DNA of 64,000 nt from Loripinus fragilis. Lineage: Eukaryota > Mollusca > Bivalvia > Lucinida > Lucinidae. The notes under the pieces were generated by a model. It was not told the origin of the DNA, searched no databases, and saw nothing but the letters and a program-made list of their open reading frames with translations. Shown here piece after piece: positions 42,833-54,764 of the stretch. Position 1 is the stretch's first letter, and the number at the start of each line of letters is the position of its first letter. The stretch covers positions 74,245,601 to 74,309,600 of the forward strand of contig OZ026522.1 of the NCBI GenBank assembly GCA_964019695.1. The letters are read 5' to 3'. Position numbers and translations under genes: made by a program.

Positions 42833-45800
42833 TTAGATTTTGTTAAAAAGATTTATTTGTCTTAAAAATGTCATAATACTATCAATATGTATATCTTGAA
42901 ATAATTCTTTCATGTTATTAACATGGAAGCAATTATTTCTTACTTGTGCAAAATCGCCACATTCCAAAAGGAAGTGACGTACAGTGAAAGGTGCGTCGCA
43001 ACCAACACATTGAGGATGCTCTTCACCTTGTAGTAAGTATGAATGAGTGACTCTTGTATGACCTAAGCGGAGTCGAGCTAATACTACTTCTTCTCTTCTA
43101 ATGTTTCGAACAACTGATTGATATTCACCAATAGTTGGTTTGATGTCAAGAAGTTTATTACCAATGCTGTTATTCCATGAAGTTTGCCATTCTTCCAAGA
43201 TATATTTATTGATAGAGGGCTTAAAATTGGAAAATGGAATTTTAAAAGAAGTTGGTTCTAATGAAAGCGATGTTTTTGCTTGCTTATCTACCATCTCATT
43301 CCCTTGGAAACCTATATGACTAGGAATCCAACAGAGAACAATTTCTTTATAAGTTAAAAGCTCATGACATTTTTCTAAAAGTTTCTGAATCTGTGGATTC
43401 TTTGAACTGGTATGGTTCATTGCTTTCAATACAGAGAGCGAGTCAGAAAATATAATAAATTTATTGTTTGCATCACAAGTGCTAATGAAATCTAAAGCTA
43501 GATCAACTGCTTTGGCTTCAGCAGTGAAAATTGATGAATCGTCAGGTATACGTTGCATATTACTATGGTTGTCTGATATAACAGCACAACCAACCTTTGA
43601 GTCTTCCTTTGACCCATCAGTATAAATTTGTTGGTAATTCTTATAACGACTTTGCATTTTTCTGAAATCATCTTTTAATATGTGTGGATTAGATTCAGAT
43701 TTTTTCCCGGAATGTAAATCAAAAAGTATTTCAGGTGGTTTCATGCACCAAGCTGGAATATTTGGTGTAAAATGTTTTTCAATATTTTGTGGTTTGATAT
43801 TGGCAGATTCTAAAAGTGGTGAAATTCTGATGCCAAATGATTTAATAGCTTTAGGTTTTTGATCATACAAATTAACATAATTTGGTGGGAATGTAACTTC
43901 ATGAGCAAGATTTGATGGGTTAGCAGCAAGTCTTATAGCATATTGCAAAGAGAGTTTCTCTCTTCGTGAATATAGTAATGGTTCATCTGCTTCCACATAG
44001 AGACTAGCAACAGGAGAAGTTCTAAAAGCCCCTAAAGCTAATCTAAGTCCTTGGTTATGTATAGGATCAAGCATTTGAAGATATGATTTTCGTGCAGAGC
44101 CATATATGATACAGCCATAGTCTAATTTTGACCGGACTCGGGACCGATACAGCTTTAGAAGTGTAGTTCGGTCTGCACCCCAAGAAGTATGGGAAAGCAC
44201 TTTTAAAAGATTCAATGCTTTTAAACATTTAGCTTTGAGATATTTAATATGGGGTATAAAACTGAGTATTCTATCAAATAAAATGCCAAGGAATTTAGAT
44301 TCCTCAACAACTGGAATAGGTGATCCATATAAATGTAAAACCGGATCATCATGTTGCTTGCGCAACTGACAGAAATGTACACACTGTGTTTTTGATTTGG
44401 AAAACTTAAAGTCATTGCTTGTTGCCCAATTTTCAATCTTATTCAAATTTTGTTGTAGTTGACGTTCAATTGTTCCCATGCTTTTCGAGCGATAACAGAT
44501 ACAGAAGTCGTCAACGTACAATGAGCAATCAGTAAGATTACCTAAACATTTCACAATATCATTAATTTTGATACTAAAAAGTGTTGTAGATAGCACGCCC
44601 CCTTGAGGTACACCTTGTTCCTGGTCATAATAGTCAGACAGAGAGGAGCCAACCCGGACTTGTGGCGCGGTCTGCAAGGAAGTTTTCAATGAATGTAGGA
44701 AGTCTACCTCTTAATCCTAGTTTGTGGATATCTTTTAAAATGCCATATCTCCACGTGGTATCATAAGCTTTTTCCAAATCAAAAAACACAGCAACTACAT
44801 GTTCCTTTTTAATAAAGGCATCACGTATGAAGGTTTCCAATCTAACTAAATTATCAGTTGTACTGCGGTCAGATCTGAAACCAGACTGAAACCGCGATAT
44901 ATGATTATTGGATTCTAAAAACCAAGTAAGTCTTTTATTTATCATTCTTTCAAGTGTTTTACATAGACAACTTGTTAAAGCTATAGGTCTATAATTATTA
45001 GGTTCCGCATGATCTTTCCCAGGTTTGGGAATTGGGATTATGGTTGCTAAGGTCCAATCTTCTGGAAATTTACCAGTAGTCCAAATGTAATTAAATATAT
45101 TCAAAAGGGTTTCAAGAGATTTCTCTGGGAGATGTTTAAGCATTTGATAGTGGATCTCGTCAGGACCCGTGGCTGAGTCATGTGATAGTTGAATAGCTTC
45201 AACTAATTCATCTAAATTAAAATCTTTGTTATAAATTTCATTATTTTGTGATTTAAAATTTAATTTAACTTTCTCTTGTTCAGTTTTAATCTTTCTGAAG
45301 GATTCAGAGTAATTGAATGATGATGAATTGTGACAAAAAGTTTCTCCTAATGTGTCAGCAATGTCTGTTTTTGAAGTTGCTTTGCTGTCAGTACCCACCA
45401 TGTTTAGATGTGTGTAACTGGGGGATTTGTTTTTTCCAGAGATTTTTCTTATCATATCCCAAACCTTTTTAATAGGTGTTTTATGATTGATTTTCGAAAC
45501 ATAAGATCTCCATGACTTACGTTTCGAAAGTTTAATTGTTCTGCGGGCTTTAGCTCTAAATACTTTAACGTCATTCAAGTTGTTGGAATTTGGAGATTTT
45601 TTAAATTTAGATAGCGCTTGTTTACGTTGTTTAATTGCTTCTTTACAGTCGTCGTTGTACCATGGATTACTTTTAGATGGATTTGTCGAGGTTTGAGGAA
45701 TACATTCTTTAGATATTTCTATAAGAGAAGAAGTAAAGTCAGATATGGGATCAGAAGATTCTTTGAAGTTTTCTGGTATTAATTCACCAGTGCATAGAGT

Positions 45801-46580
45801 ATTAAATAGATCCCAGTTGGCTCTATTTAATTTCCACTTTGGATTGTGGTCCTCAGTGGAAAAAGTGTTCTGTTCAATGATGATAGGAAAGTGATCACTA
45901 TTATTTTGGTCTTTACACACAGACCAATTATAATCAAGAAAGAGTGATGGGTGACAGAAGGAAAGATCAATAGAGGAAAAGGACTTTGCACATGTAGAAA
46001 GATAAGTGTATGATTTATCATTCATAATACATATATCATTTTTTGTTAAGAAATTTTCGATAAGCTCACCTCTGGAATCATTGTTTTTACCACCCCAGAG
46101 GATATTGTGACCATTGAAGTCACCTAATATGATATAAGGAGAAGGAAGTTGTTGTAGTAAACTGTCCAGGTGTTGAGAATTAAGAGAAAATGATGGGGGA
46201 ATATATACATAACATATGGTTATTTCTTTGTCAAGAGTGACAGATACTGCAGTTGCTTGTAGTTCTGTTTGTAAATCAATCTTTCTTTGAGGGAAAGATG
46301 ATTTTACAAACACCGAGGCACCACCAGAGGGCCTCAGACAATCAGTATGAACATAGTTATATATATCAAAACCTTTTAATGAGATGTTATCATCTGGTTT
46401 AAGAAATGTCTCTTGAAAACAAAATACAGATGGATTATATTCGGAAATCAATCGAGATACTTCATTAAAATTAGGTTTCAAACCTCGACAATTCCATTGA
46501 ATAATTTTATGTTTAAAATCCATACTTGAAAATAATATTAAAAGAGATACTAAAATAATGGTTAGATTGACACCTTCCAT
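42833..46580 (-). pseudogene. LINE copy 2 ORF2 (endonuclease-RT-RNase H)
   Basis: First segment (46580-44634, 648 aa) holds the endonuclease with IIQWNCRGL (~residue 26), CFQETF (~54), ILGDFNGHN (~150) and SDHFPI (~245). RT fingers follow with PIPKPGKD, ALTSCLCKTLERMI and FQSGFRSDRSTTDN, and VAVFFDLEKAYDT with the first catalytic Asp. A 2-nt loss near 44665, relative to copy 1, shifts the frame. The second segment (44689-42833, 618 aa) continues with GVPQGGVLS and YVDD. RNase H has YTDGS, the Glu of FTAEAKA, FSDSLS and VDKQAK, so all four acidic residues are present. It ends with CVGCDAPFTVRHFLLEC. All catalytic motifs are intact; one frameshift separates it from a complete protein. ORF1 stop and ORF2 start lie 3 nt apart (TAAACAATG). 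Confidence 0.92.
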
Positions 46581-46583
46581 TGT

Positions 46584-47908
46584 TTAAGTTGTTGGTAATC
46601 GTGAAAGTGTGCCTTTAGGGAGGTGATCACTGGAGGAAGAGTCTGTGAAAACCACAGAATCATCGTCCATGTCATCTTCCTCATCATCCTTTTTAAACAC
46701 AGAAAATGGATTCTTCTGAGCTAGTATTGCTTTTTCAGCTTCTTCTTTATCTTTCTGTGCTTTTTCTTTGATATATTGTTGTCGTCTTTCATCTTTTTGT
46801 TGTTTTTTGAGTTTGTCTCTCTTCTTTTTTCTTCTTCTCTTCATCTTTCCTAATCATCTCCAGGGTTGCTGGCTTAAGGGTTTGCCCTGGACAAGATGGA
46901 TTACCCTTTTCTTGGGGTTTTCCTTTAGAGGGTTCTTGTTGTTTTTCTTGTGTTTGTTGTTTTAAATATTCTGTAAAACTGTCGTCCGTCTGTGTGCTGT
47001 TGTTGTGAGTTTCTGTAGATTTGTTGCAAGTGCCTGGTTTCACAGCACTTGCATATGTCCTAGCTTGGTAAAATTGTTCGAATTGCTTACGAGCTTCTGG
47101 AAATGACAAGTTGTTTTCACATTTTATTTTAAGAATTTTTCTCTCTTTCTCCCATTGCGGGCAATCTTTTGAGTTAGCAGAATGATCACCTGAGCAGTTG
47201 GCACACTTGGCAGGTCTTTGACACTGGCCAGATGCGCAGTGTTCAGGCATACTGCAGTTGACGCATATCGCTTGTCTGCCACACTTATTTTGGTGGTGGC
47301 CAAACACTTGACATTTATAACATCTAAGTGGATTTGGGATATACACGTCAACTTTTGCCTGAATAAAGCCTATTTTGACATTAGCTGGTAACACTGGTGA
47401 GTCGAAAGTAAAAAGAAAAGTGTTGGTTGGTTTGAGTGCTCCATCACGGTGTACATTAATTCTACGTACATCTGTAACACCCTGTTCACCCATGAACTCA
47501 AGAATATGTTCGCAGCTCTGCTTGCTTAAGGCAGGGCAGCGAACAATACCCTTTGATGTGTTCAAGGATTTATGGGGTTTTACAGAACATTTCAATCCAC
47601 AAAATGTTTTCATTTTCAGAAGATTTGCTTCATGGGGTTGTTTTGTACATTGTATAAGTAAGTCACCAGATCGTAAGTTTTTGATGCTCTTAGGCTCACC
47701 TGCTATACTCATGATTGCTTTTTCTATCAGAAAAGGAGAAAGAAGAGAAATATCCTTTCCCTCTTCTTCTGAATGAATGATTAGAAATCTAGGTACATAA
47801 GGTTTTTTTTGGTACAGAAGACTTAGATTGAGATTGAGAAGCTGTTAATGATTCATCAGAATCTCTGTCTGTAATCGGTGCGTGGCGTTTTCTAGATTTT
47901 GTAGCCAT
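46584..47908 (-). pseudogene. LINE copy 2 ORF1 (gag-like zinc-knuckle protein)
   Basis: The native start is taken as the ATG at 47908 (MATKSRKRH), because copy 1 has the matching ATG and lysine-rich head. An A-run near 47807 has one base too many, shifting the frame before VPRFLIIHSEEEGKD. The main open segment (47712-46789, 307 aa from an internal Met) has an RRM-like stretch (about residues 15-125) and three zinc knuckles at residues 131-144 (CYKCQVFGHHQNKC), 150-164 and 170-184. A lysine/glutamate-rich tract with a second frame change near 46830 leads to an acidic tail ending at 46584. It binds LINE RNA in ribonucleoprotein particles (family knowledge). Both breaks lie in A-rich runs, so sequencing error is possible. 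Confidence 0.88.
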
Positions 47909-48483
47909 GTGTGTTTGGTTTTAAGATTCAGCCTCCATGCTCCCCACCCACCGTGGAGTCCAACAAGGGAGCACTTTGATGGAGTGGGTTTCCGACCTCC
48001 AGTGCTAGGGTTACATAGAAGTTATACTTGCACAAATAAAATCTGCGCAATTGACCCGTTAAGCCACTGCCTTCCAGGAATATTTTATAAAAGAAAGAAT
48101 ATATAAGATAATGGACACGTGGTTGGCATCAGAACGATACTATAGAACGAAGATATAAGAAATATTTTTTTTACATTTTCAGCTTCCTGGGGCTCAGCAT
48201 GACAAGACCGATTAGAAACACCGGGCCGTGTTTCCCCTCGGGTCTACCCCGTCAAAGAGGCCAAAGAGACGTGTTGAGTCATACAGAATTTTATACGCCC
48301 ATATTCTGCATGCTCTCAGTCTTCCAGGCCATCCCCTTCGAGTTACCGAGAAAGCCACCCACGGTGAACAAGTGGGACTCTACTCTTTGCACTCCCGGAC
48401 GGGGACAAGTATTACAATCAATATCTTCCCAAAATGTGAAGTGTGCCCCAGAGACCACGGCAAGGTGGTAGTCACTCCGGGGT
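47909..48483 (-). other. LINE copy 2 5' leader
   Basis: Conserved with 35364-35932 almost to the ends, including GGGAAGATATTGATTGTAAT-like and CCTGGAAGACTGAGAGCATG blocks. Being at the 5' end of full-length insertions, it should contain the element's internal promoter. No TATA box is needed in such LINEs and none is obvious. Confidence 0.6.
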
Positions 48484-48495
48484 TTAAGCAGATGT

Positions 48496-49516
48496 AAATT
48501 CGTATTAGGAAGATCAAAGGGACACAACTCAAAAGTGTAAAAAGAGTTGTGCTAATGAGTTATGTCTGTTGTATTCTGAAAGTTTTAATATTTGTATGAC
48601 ATTTCTTGCATATATATAAAAGGGGCAGTCTGGTCTTTGCCCATATTGTTAGCAATAACGGCAACCAGGATAAATTAACAATAAAAAAACCTAATGTCAA
48701 TTGCAATGAAAAACGGTAAAATATTAATAAACCTTACCCTCTGCGAGAAGCACGATCCGCTTACTACATTTGCTGCTTGTATGCAAGTGCACTACAAACT
48801 CATTTTACCAGATCAGGAAGGAAGCAATATGAGCCATGACCAGAATGCACCTAAGGGGTAGTCGTGTCGTGACCCATATTGTTCTCAGTTTCAGTTTCAT
48901 CACGGAAGCAAATAATATGGGCCTTGATCAGAACGCTCATAATGGGCCAATCTGCTCTTGGTCCATAGTATTAGCAATATCGCCATGAATAACGGTAAAG
49001 GGATAACAGTGAAATGTTATAAAATATGTACTTGGTCAAGAAAGTGTGGTCCGTTTATTTCGTCGTTATATGTAATTAAGTGTCTTTATCATGGGAGCAA
49101 GCAAACAATATGAGCCATGATCAGGCTGCTTCTAAGTTAGTTGTCTGATCCTGGCCCATGCTGTCCGCACTAGAGGCCTTTAGACTAATTTTATCACGGC
49201 AGCAAACCATGTTGACCATGATCAAATTCTCCTAATGGGTAGTCTGGTCTTGGCCAGTAATGTTTGCAATCTTCGATAATCAACCAGAGTAAAAAGTAAA
49301 ACGCCAATTTTGTAAGTTAATATGTTGACAATAACAACCAGTTTCCCGTCACAATACCAGAATAACTCCATAGCTTTCTAATATAAAATTATTGTAAATA
49401 GATAGACTCTTCCTATCGAGGAGACATATAGGTCCATTGGGCCGGGTGCTTAATAATTGTATAATTTAATATTGTATTATATCATGTATGCACATGTCAC
49501 TATAATAAACTCATTA
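48496..49516. repeat. Repeat G copies at 48620-49270; flanks featureless
   Basis: Degenerate blocks with TCTGGTCTTGGCC, CATATTGTT-GCAATA, CACGGAAGCAAA, AATATGAGCCATGATCAG and CCTAA-GGGTAGTC recur four or more times at roughly 170-230 bp. No protein evidence. Confidence 0.5.
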
Positions 49517-50798
49517 CGAGGGGGGTTCAGTATGTAATGAAAACCCATTCATAACTCCATCCACAAACGCGCTAGAATTTTATGTTATATGCCAAACGAA
49601 AGATCAAAGCATCGTCGTTATAATGGTGCAAGAAACATTTTATCTTTCCAAATTTTATAAGTTACAGACTTTTTAAAAAGCACACTAATATACACTGCAT
49701 ATATTTTCCTCAGAATTGTATAGACTAATTTTAACAAAGGTAGAAAGGCATGCTGTATTTTCTAAAACAAACATTTAACATGCATGAATCAAGTATCTAT
49801 AGTTTTCTGACTTATTTCCCCTTTATCTGATATAACGATACATTTTTTTACTGGTACTGATTTCTCGTGCAAACGGTCTTATTACGTTACCCCCTCTTAC
49901 GTTGACCTCGTTTAAAGCAATGGACGTAACACTAAAATACGCACGGTTCTTGAAATTTGGAAATGTGGCTTTGTACCAGGAAAGAATAAATTTGAGTGTA
50001 TCGAAGTTTCTATACTCACAGTGCATAGGCAGCAGACCAGTTAAACTGAAACCGATATCTAGGTGTATCTCATCTGAGTGGTATACCATTTTTGTTTCCT
50101 ATAATTTTATTGTCTGAAATTAGTCAGCCAGAGTATGTACATGTAAATACGTGTAACAATGTCCAAATAATGAATCCGAATGCAAACATCCATGAAACGC
50201 GGTACTTTGTCTGATCCATTTCAATGTAAGCCAGAGATAGCATTCTTTTAAGTGATTTTCTTATTTCAAATGATGTATTTGGGGGTACTTTATGGATGAA
50301 ATTAATTTTGGAAATATCAAAATCGGCTCTATTACTTGCAAATGAACATCAAAGCGACAAAAAAATGTTACAAATGATTTTCGTATAAATTTTCGCTATG
50401 TATTTGTTCATGCAAAAACGACGCTGCCAATGGAATGCCAGAAAATCTAGCATCAAGGATTTTAACCAAAATGACAGCCTCAGTATTTCATAAAATATAA
50501 AGCAATATCAAAAAGATTTGCAGGTATAAATCACTTACCACACAGAGAAGCAGACTGAAAACATCCATCGTTCAAGTAGTTATCTGCTTTTGAAAACATT
50601 GTTTATTTCATATCGCAGTGTATTTCAGTACCCTATCTTGAAAGTGGTTTGTGTAAATTAGATAAGGAGCTGGACAACTGCAATTTCACATATATTTAGC
50701 CAAGAAACAGACTTTTTAATGAAAGTAATTATTAAGCGTGTAATTATAAAACTTTGGGATATACTGGACTGTTTTCATTACATATTGAACGCCCCTCG
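49517..50798. mobile_element. Mariner-like non-autonomous element (1.28 kb)
   Basis: Left end CGAGGGGGGTTCAGTATG and right end the inverse of CGAGGGGCGTTCAATATG, both continuing TAATGAAAAC. TA flanks both sides (49515-49516, 50799-50800). TA TSD and this terminus style fit Tc1/mariner. The 88-aa minus-strand frame inside (49823-50089) lacks any transposase motif. Confidence 0.7.
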
Positions 50799-51378
50799 TA
50801 CTTACTAATAGCGTATATTTTTGCACTGTAAAACCCGTCGATGCCCTGACACATTGCCCGTCATTTCACGTTTCTACAGTTATCGTTCACTAATTACCGG
50901 TGTTTACTAATTACCGGTGTATTCCGTTTCCTCCAAATGACTGTCACGTGCGATATTATCATTCGGAATTTTCCACTCAACTTTGTTTATGGGTTTGTGT
51001 AAGATAGTTTGTTTTATAGACTGTCTTAAACAGTAAGTACAACGGTAATTAGAAGCACCAGTATAACCTCCGTTAATTTTCTTTTTTAATGTGCACAGTT
51101 TCCATGGCATAGCTTAAATATCATTTAGCGCTTTCGAAAAGTTAAAATTGGCGATTAAAGTCGCAGAATCTAAATATAGCGAGAATACACTGTCAATAAG
51201 TAACATTACAAATGAAGAAAGAGTGTTTAAAAAGTGAATTGTGTTGGCGCCATTTTTCGGCCGCCATTTCGAGTCGCGCATTTTTACAATTTTAAAATAG
51301 GTAGATCCTTTTTTACTCAAACTACGCTCTCTGCGTTCCTCTCAGAGGCGAGGTGTTTCCTACTCACATCGGATAGGC
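50799..51378. other. No assigned feature; GC-richer at 51230-51300
   Basis: Two copies of TTACCGGTGTTTACTAATTA-like words near 50895 and a GCGCCATTTTTCGGCCGCCA stretch at 51247. The 97-aa frame overlapping this and the palindrome is opposed by a 101-aa frame on the other strand and shows no domain. Confidence 0.4.
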
Positions 51379-51542
51379 GGCAATCGAAAACGCTCTTAAT
51401 CAGCGCATGCGGATCAAAAATCGCTAGAAACAGTGTTTTCGATTGCCATTTGTCGTCAGTCAGGCGACAAATGGCAATAGATAACTCTGTTTCTAACGAT
51501 TTTGATCTACGTTCGTCGATAGTATGAACGTTTTCGCTTGCC
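51379..51542. repeat. Compound palindrome
   Basis: The core is ATTGCCATTTGTCG (51442-51455) pairing perfectly with CGACAAATGGCAAT (51465-51478) across a 9-nt loop. Outside it GATCAAAAATCG-AGAAACAG pairs with CTGTTTCT-CGATTTTGATC. At the outer edge GGCAATCGAAAACG (51379) pairs with CGTTTTCGCTTGCC (51529-51542). Probably a small fold-back element. Confidence 0.75.
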
Positions 51543-51715
51543 CCCTCCCATATGAAATGAACCGTTAATATAGAGATAAGGCAATTTCGTACATTGTATT
51601 TATATTGCAGTCTTAATTGCATTAATTCCTAAATAGTTCGGAACAGGACATGAAACATAACAAGTAATAGTCAAACGTCATGGACAGTATATACTTATTT
51701 AGAAGAAACAACGAA
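51543..51715. other. No recognisable feature
   Basis: Short spacer between the palindrome and the GTCAGGGAAA elements. Confidence 0.5.
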
Positions 51716-53050
51716 ACAGGGTTCAGGGTGCCCACCGGTCAGGGAAAATTCAGGGAATTCTGTTAAATGGTCAGGGAAATCAGAAAATCTTCAAAAGTCA
51801 GGGAAAAGTCAAGGAATTTTTAAATCCCACAAAAATTTAACAAACAGATCTATATGAGATGATGACTTTTATAGTTTTAGGGTGAATATAATAGGCTCAA
51901 GTGAGGTATGACCGTATGATAATGAGTATGTCGATGGCCTGTTGTTATTTTTCACATTTTCAAAGTAGTGCATCTCCGAAGTCAGGCAAATTGTGATCAA
52001 ATTTCATGTAAAGCTTATAATGCAGGGGAAAGGCTGCAATAGGTTTTTGGCCTGATTGGATTTGAACCATGATTGCCATGGGCAACATAAAGCTCCCATT
52101 GAGTATTAGACTAATAATGGAAAAAAAACTTTAAAAATCTTCTCTGAAACCATAATCTTATATATATTGAGTGTGTAGCAATTTCTAGTAGTCTCCTACA
52201 TAAATCCTGCCACTCAAGCCCCTTGGGTCCAAACTGGCTATGCCCTGAGGATCAATATATCCTATAGACAGTAAGATTTATAATGGAACAAATTTTAAAA
52301 ATTCTTAATCTCTGTAACCATGTCATTTATAATAGGAAAAACTTAAAAAATCGTCTTTGAAACCTTGAGGCCAACAGCTTTTATATTTTATATAAAGCAA
52401 TTTCTTGTGATCCCCTACATAAATCCTGCCAACCATGCCCCTGAGGTCCCAATTGGCCACACCCTGGGGCCATTAGCTTCCATAAAAATCTCTAAAACCA
52501 TGAGGCTCATAGCTTATATATTCAGTATTTAGCAATGTTTAGTGATCCCCTACATAAATCTTGCAAAGCCCTTGGGGTCCGGAAGACTGAAAGGACCTTG
52601 CAGCCCTTACCTCCAGAGCTACTCCACTTGTTTATTAAATTTCTAATTGTTAGGGATATTAATTATTAGGTTTGAAAATACTTTCAAGTTTAATGAGCAG
52701 AAACTTGTACATGTAACCCAACATATTAACAAATCATTTTACGCAACACAAAATTATGTAATGTCTTTTCTTGCATGCTTGCTGCCTGTTGTTAGTCTTT
52801 TTGTTTTAAACATAATTACTGATGTAAAGTTCATTCATTTTAAGGATTTAGTTTGAATTGATGTCAGTATTAATCGGCTGTTAGGGGGGAGGACGTCGAA
52901 AGCACGGTACAATGGTCAGGGAAAAGTGAATTTTGGTCAGGGAAAAGTCAGGGAATTCAATTTCAGACTACGAGTGAGCACCCTGAGGGTTCCCACGGTC
53001 AGGGAAAAGTCAGAGAAAAAGGTCAAGGTCAGGGAAAAGTCGGGATCACC
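51716..53050. mobile_element. Outer GTCAGGGAAA element end, interrupted
   Basis: CAGGGTT before the inner element and CCCACGGTCAGGGAAAAG after it together make an element terminus like those at 57410-57490 and 62846-62922. The outer element's other end is not certain. Confidence 0.5.
51724..52985. mobile_element. 1.26 kb element with GTCAGGGAAA termini
   Basis: Left CAGGGTGCCCAC and right GTGAGCACCCTG form 12-bp inverted termini with one mismatch. AGGGTT flanks both sides (51718-51723, 52986-52991). Both ends carry GTCAGGGAAA direct words. Inside: a copy of the dispersed repeat seen at 1480-1700 (51990-52100), then three degenerate tandem blocks with CCCCTACATAAATCCTGCCA words near 52195, 52414 and 52549. 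The element lies inside another terminus of the same type (CAGGGTT / CCCACGGTCAGGG). Confidence 0.65.
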
Positions 53051-53059
53051 TAAAACCCT

Positions 53060-53850
53060 GGACGATATAAAACGCTTCACGTTCTAAAACGTTTACATCA
53101 TATTATATCCGTGACGATTATTTTCCGTGACGTTTTTGTAGTTTGGTCTGTGATTGTGGTACTACTTGGTCATATTCACTTGTTCATTTCACAGGATCAC
53201 GATTTTTTTTTAAAAAATGGGAGTAACAATAGACATAGATGTGATAAATTAAAATTATTAACCGAGTCACATTTTACAATTGACAGTTATTGAAATCTGA
53301 AGCTGCTGCTACTGTACGATAAAAATATTTGTCATATGACTGGAGAGAATCCTGTCTCCTGATTGGCCTAATTTGTCTTCATAAATCTCTATGTCTACCT
53401 CAAAACTGGTCTAAACTGGCTCAGAAGGTGATATAGGATAAAATCCAGCTCAAACTAGTTTCCAAAAGTTAATATTTTAGACACTTCTGCAAAATCACCT
53501 CTAGAGAGCATGATGAGTATAAAACTAGCATGTGCTGCATGAAATTGACATGATTTGCTGTTTCACAACCCAACAAGTAAACTAAAGACTTTCATGAATT
53601 TTCACAACTGTTTTGTTTGTTCATTTAGCTTTGTTTGAATAAACAAAATGTAAAAAAAAAGTTTTATGGTTAAATTTTACATTCCATATTTAGAGAATTA
53701 ATATACATTTCAAATTGCAAAATACTACATTAAAATATTTTAATTACAGTTGATAAAATTTGTTAGAAAATCCTTAGGTTGAATGTTGACTTCAGCAACA
53801 AAAGTGAAAGTAGAACATTTCCATTCTAAGTTGAAAAGTCATATAACAAA
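53060..53850. other. No recognisable feature
   Basis: AT-rich; nothing supportable seen. Confidence 0.4.
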
Positions 53851-53952
53851 ACAGTTATTGACTTCAATTTCGGTAAACATGAGGCCTCGGTGAAGTATCA
53901 CTTTTTCGGGTAGATAAACCCTCATGTCTACCTCATTGAAGTCAATAATTGT
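53851..53952. repeat. Inverted repeat, ~32-bp arms
   Basis: ACAGTTATTGACTTCAAT at the left pairs with ATTGAAGTCAATAATTGT at the right, with ACATGAGG / CCTCATGT continuing inward and a ~35-bp loop. Confidence 0.8.
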
Positions 53953-54111
53953 ATAATATATATAATAAAAACAGATATCAATAAATTTCATTGCTGACAC
54001 TTTTGAAGGATATTTACTTTTGCAGCTTCCTATTTCAAAAACTGTATGTGTCCACAGTCCATACAGTTTAAGAGTATTTTATCACCACGCTTGGGAGGTC
54101 CATGTAATATA

Positions 54112-54208
54112 AAATAAAGGATACTTTTCCTCGGCTTTCTTGTTTAAACCGCGCGGTGGCCGTACACCGAGCGTTTTAAACAGAAAGACGAGGAAGAATC
54201 CTTTATTT
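54112..54208. repeat. 97-bp palindromic element
   Basis: AAATAAAGGAT, TCCTCG, CTTTCT, GTTTAAA and CGGTG blocks on the left pair in order with CACCG, TTTAAAC, AGAAAG, CGAGGA and ATCCTTTATTT on the right. Likely a tiny fold-back insertion. Confidence 0.8.
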
Positions 54209-54764
54209 AGCTTGAAGTATGGCGCAGGCGCAAATAAACACGTGTTAACTACTGACACCTGACGAAATTTACATTCTCTCCTCCCTGCATCCGGCCTAAG
54301 CTGTCAATTATATTACATTTACCTACAGGTTAATTGGTCGCTATTTAGGAAGTTCCCGCCTACATCGCTGTTTAACTAAAATTGGAAGTTAGGGTACGGT
54401 TTTAAGCCCCTCCTTCGTCAAGGTCAAAGGAAAAAAGCATCGACCATACTACAATTCTTAATAGCTGATACATTACGTGCTTGGTAGGAAAGCTCATGCT
54501 TGTGAAGACTGAGTCAAATATTTTCATTTTATTGGGGGACTTCATTTTCATCGCTGTCGTTTCAACATTTCTAGTGAGGATTCTATTATTCTCTCATTTA
54601 ATCACGCGTTTGGCAGAACAAAATGCTCTTCTCGTCATCCTTTAAAGTTATGCTTCCAATTTGAAGCCCGTCCGGTCGTGAACGGGTTTTCCGATCGTAT
54701 TTTCCGTGACGTTATCGTCCTTCTATCCTGACCAAATATACATCGTAAGTGGTCTTGTAGCAAT
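54209..54764. other. No recognisable feature
   Basis: Slightly GC-richer than surroundings; could include the decayed continuation of the minus-strand relic at 54765-55237, but I cannot follow the frame. Confidence 0.35.

Larger units (their letters stand above)
42509..48483 (-). mobile_element. RNase H-bearing non-LTR retrotransposon, copy 2 (near-intact)
   Basis: Full-length 5975-bp insertion with a 12-bp TSD, TTAAGCAGATGT (42497-42508 and 48484-48495). On the minus strand: ~575-bp leader, ORF1 (from 47908), ORF2 (from 46580), 3' region (42832-42509) and a CAAA-repeat tail. Two ORFs, apurinic-type endonuclease, RT, RNase H and a terminal CCHC-like motif place it in the I superfamily; the Nimb clade, common in molluscs, is my best guess. 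Three frame breaks (near 47807, near 46830 and near 44665) prevent full translation. Confidence 0.93.

Noticed and set aside
51234..51622. Opposed 97-aa and 101-aa frames
   Set aside because: Both derive from the palindrome at 51379-51542; the internal sequence similarity is palindrome symmetry, not protein repeats.
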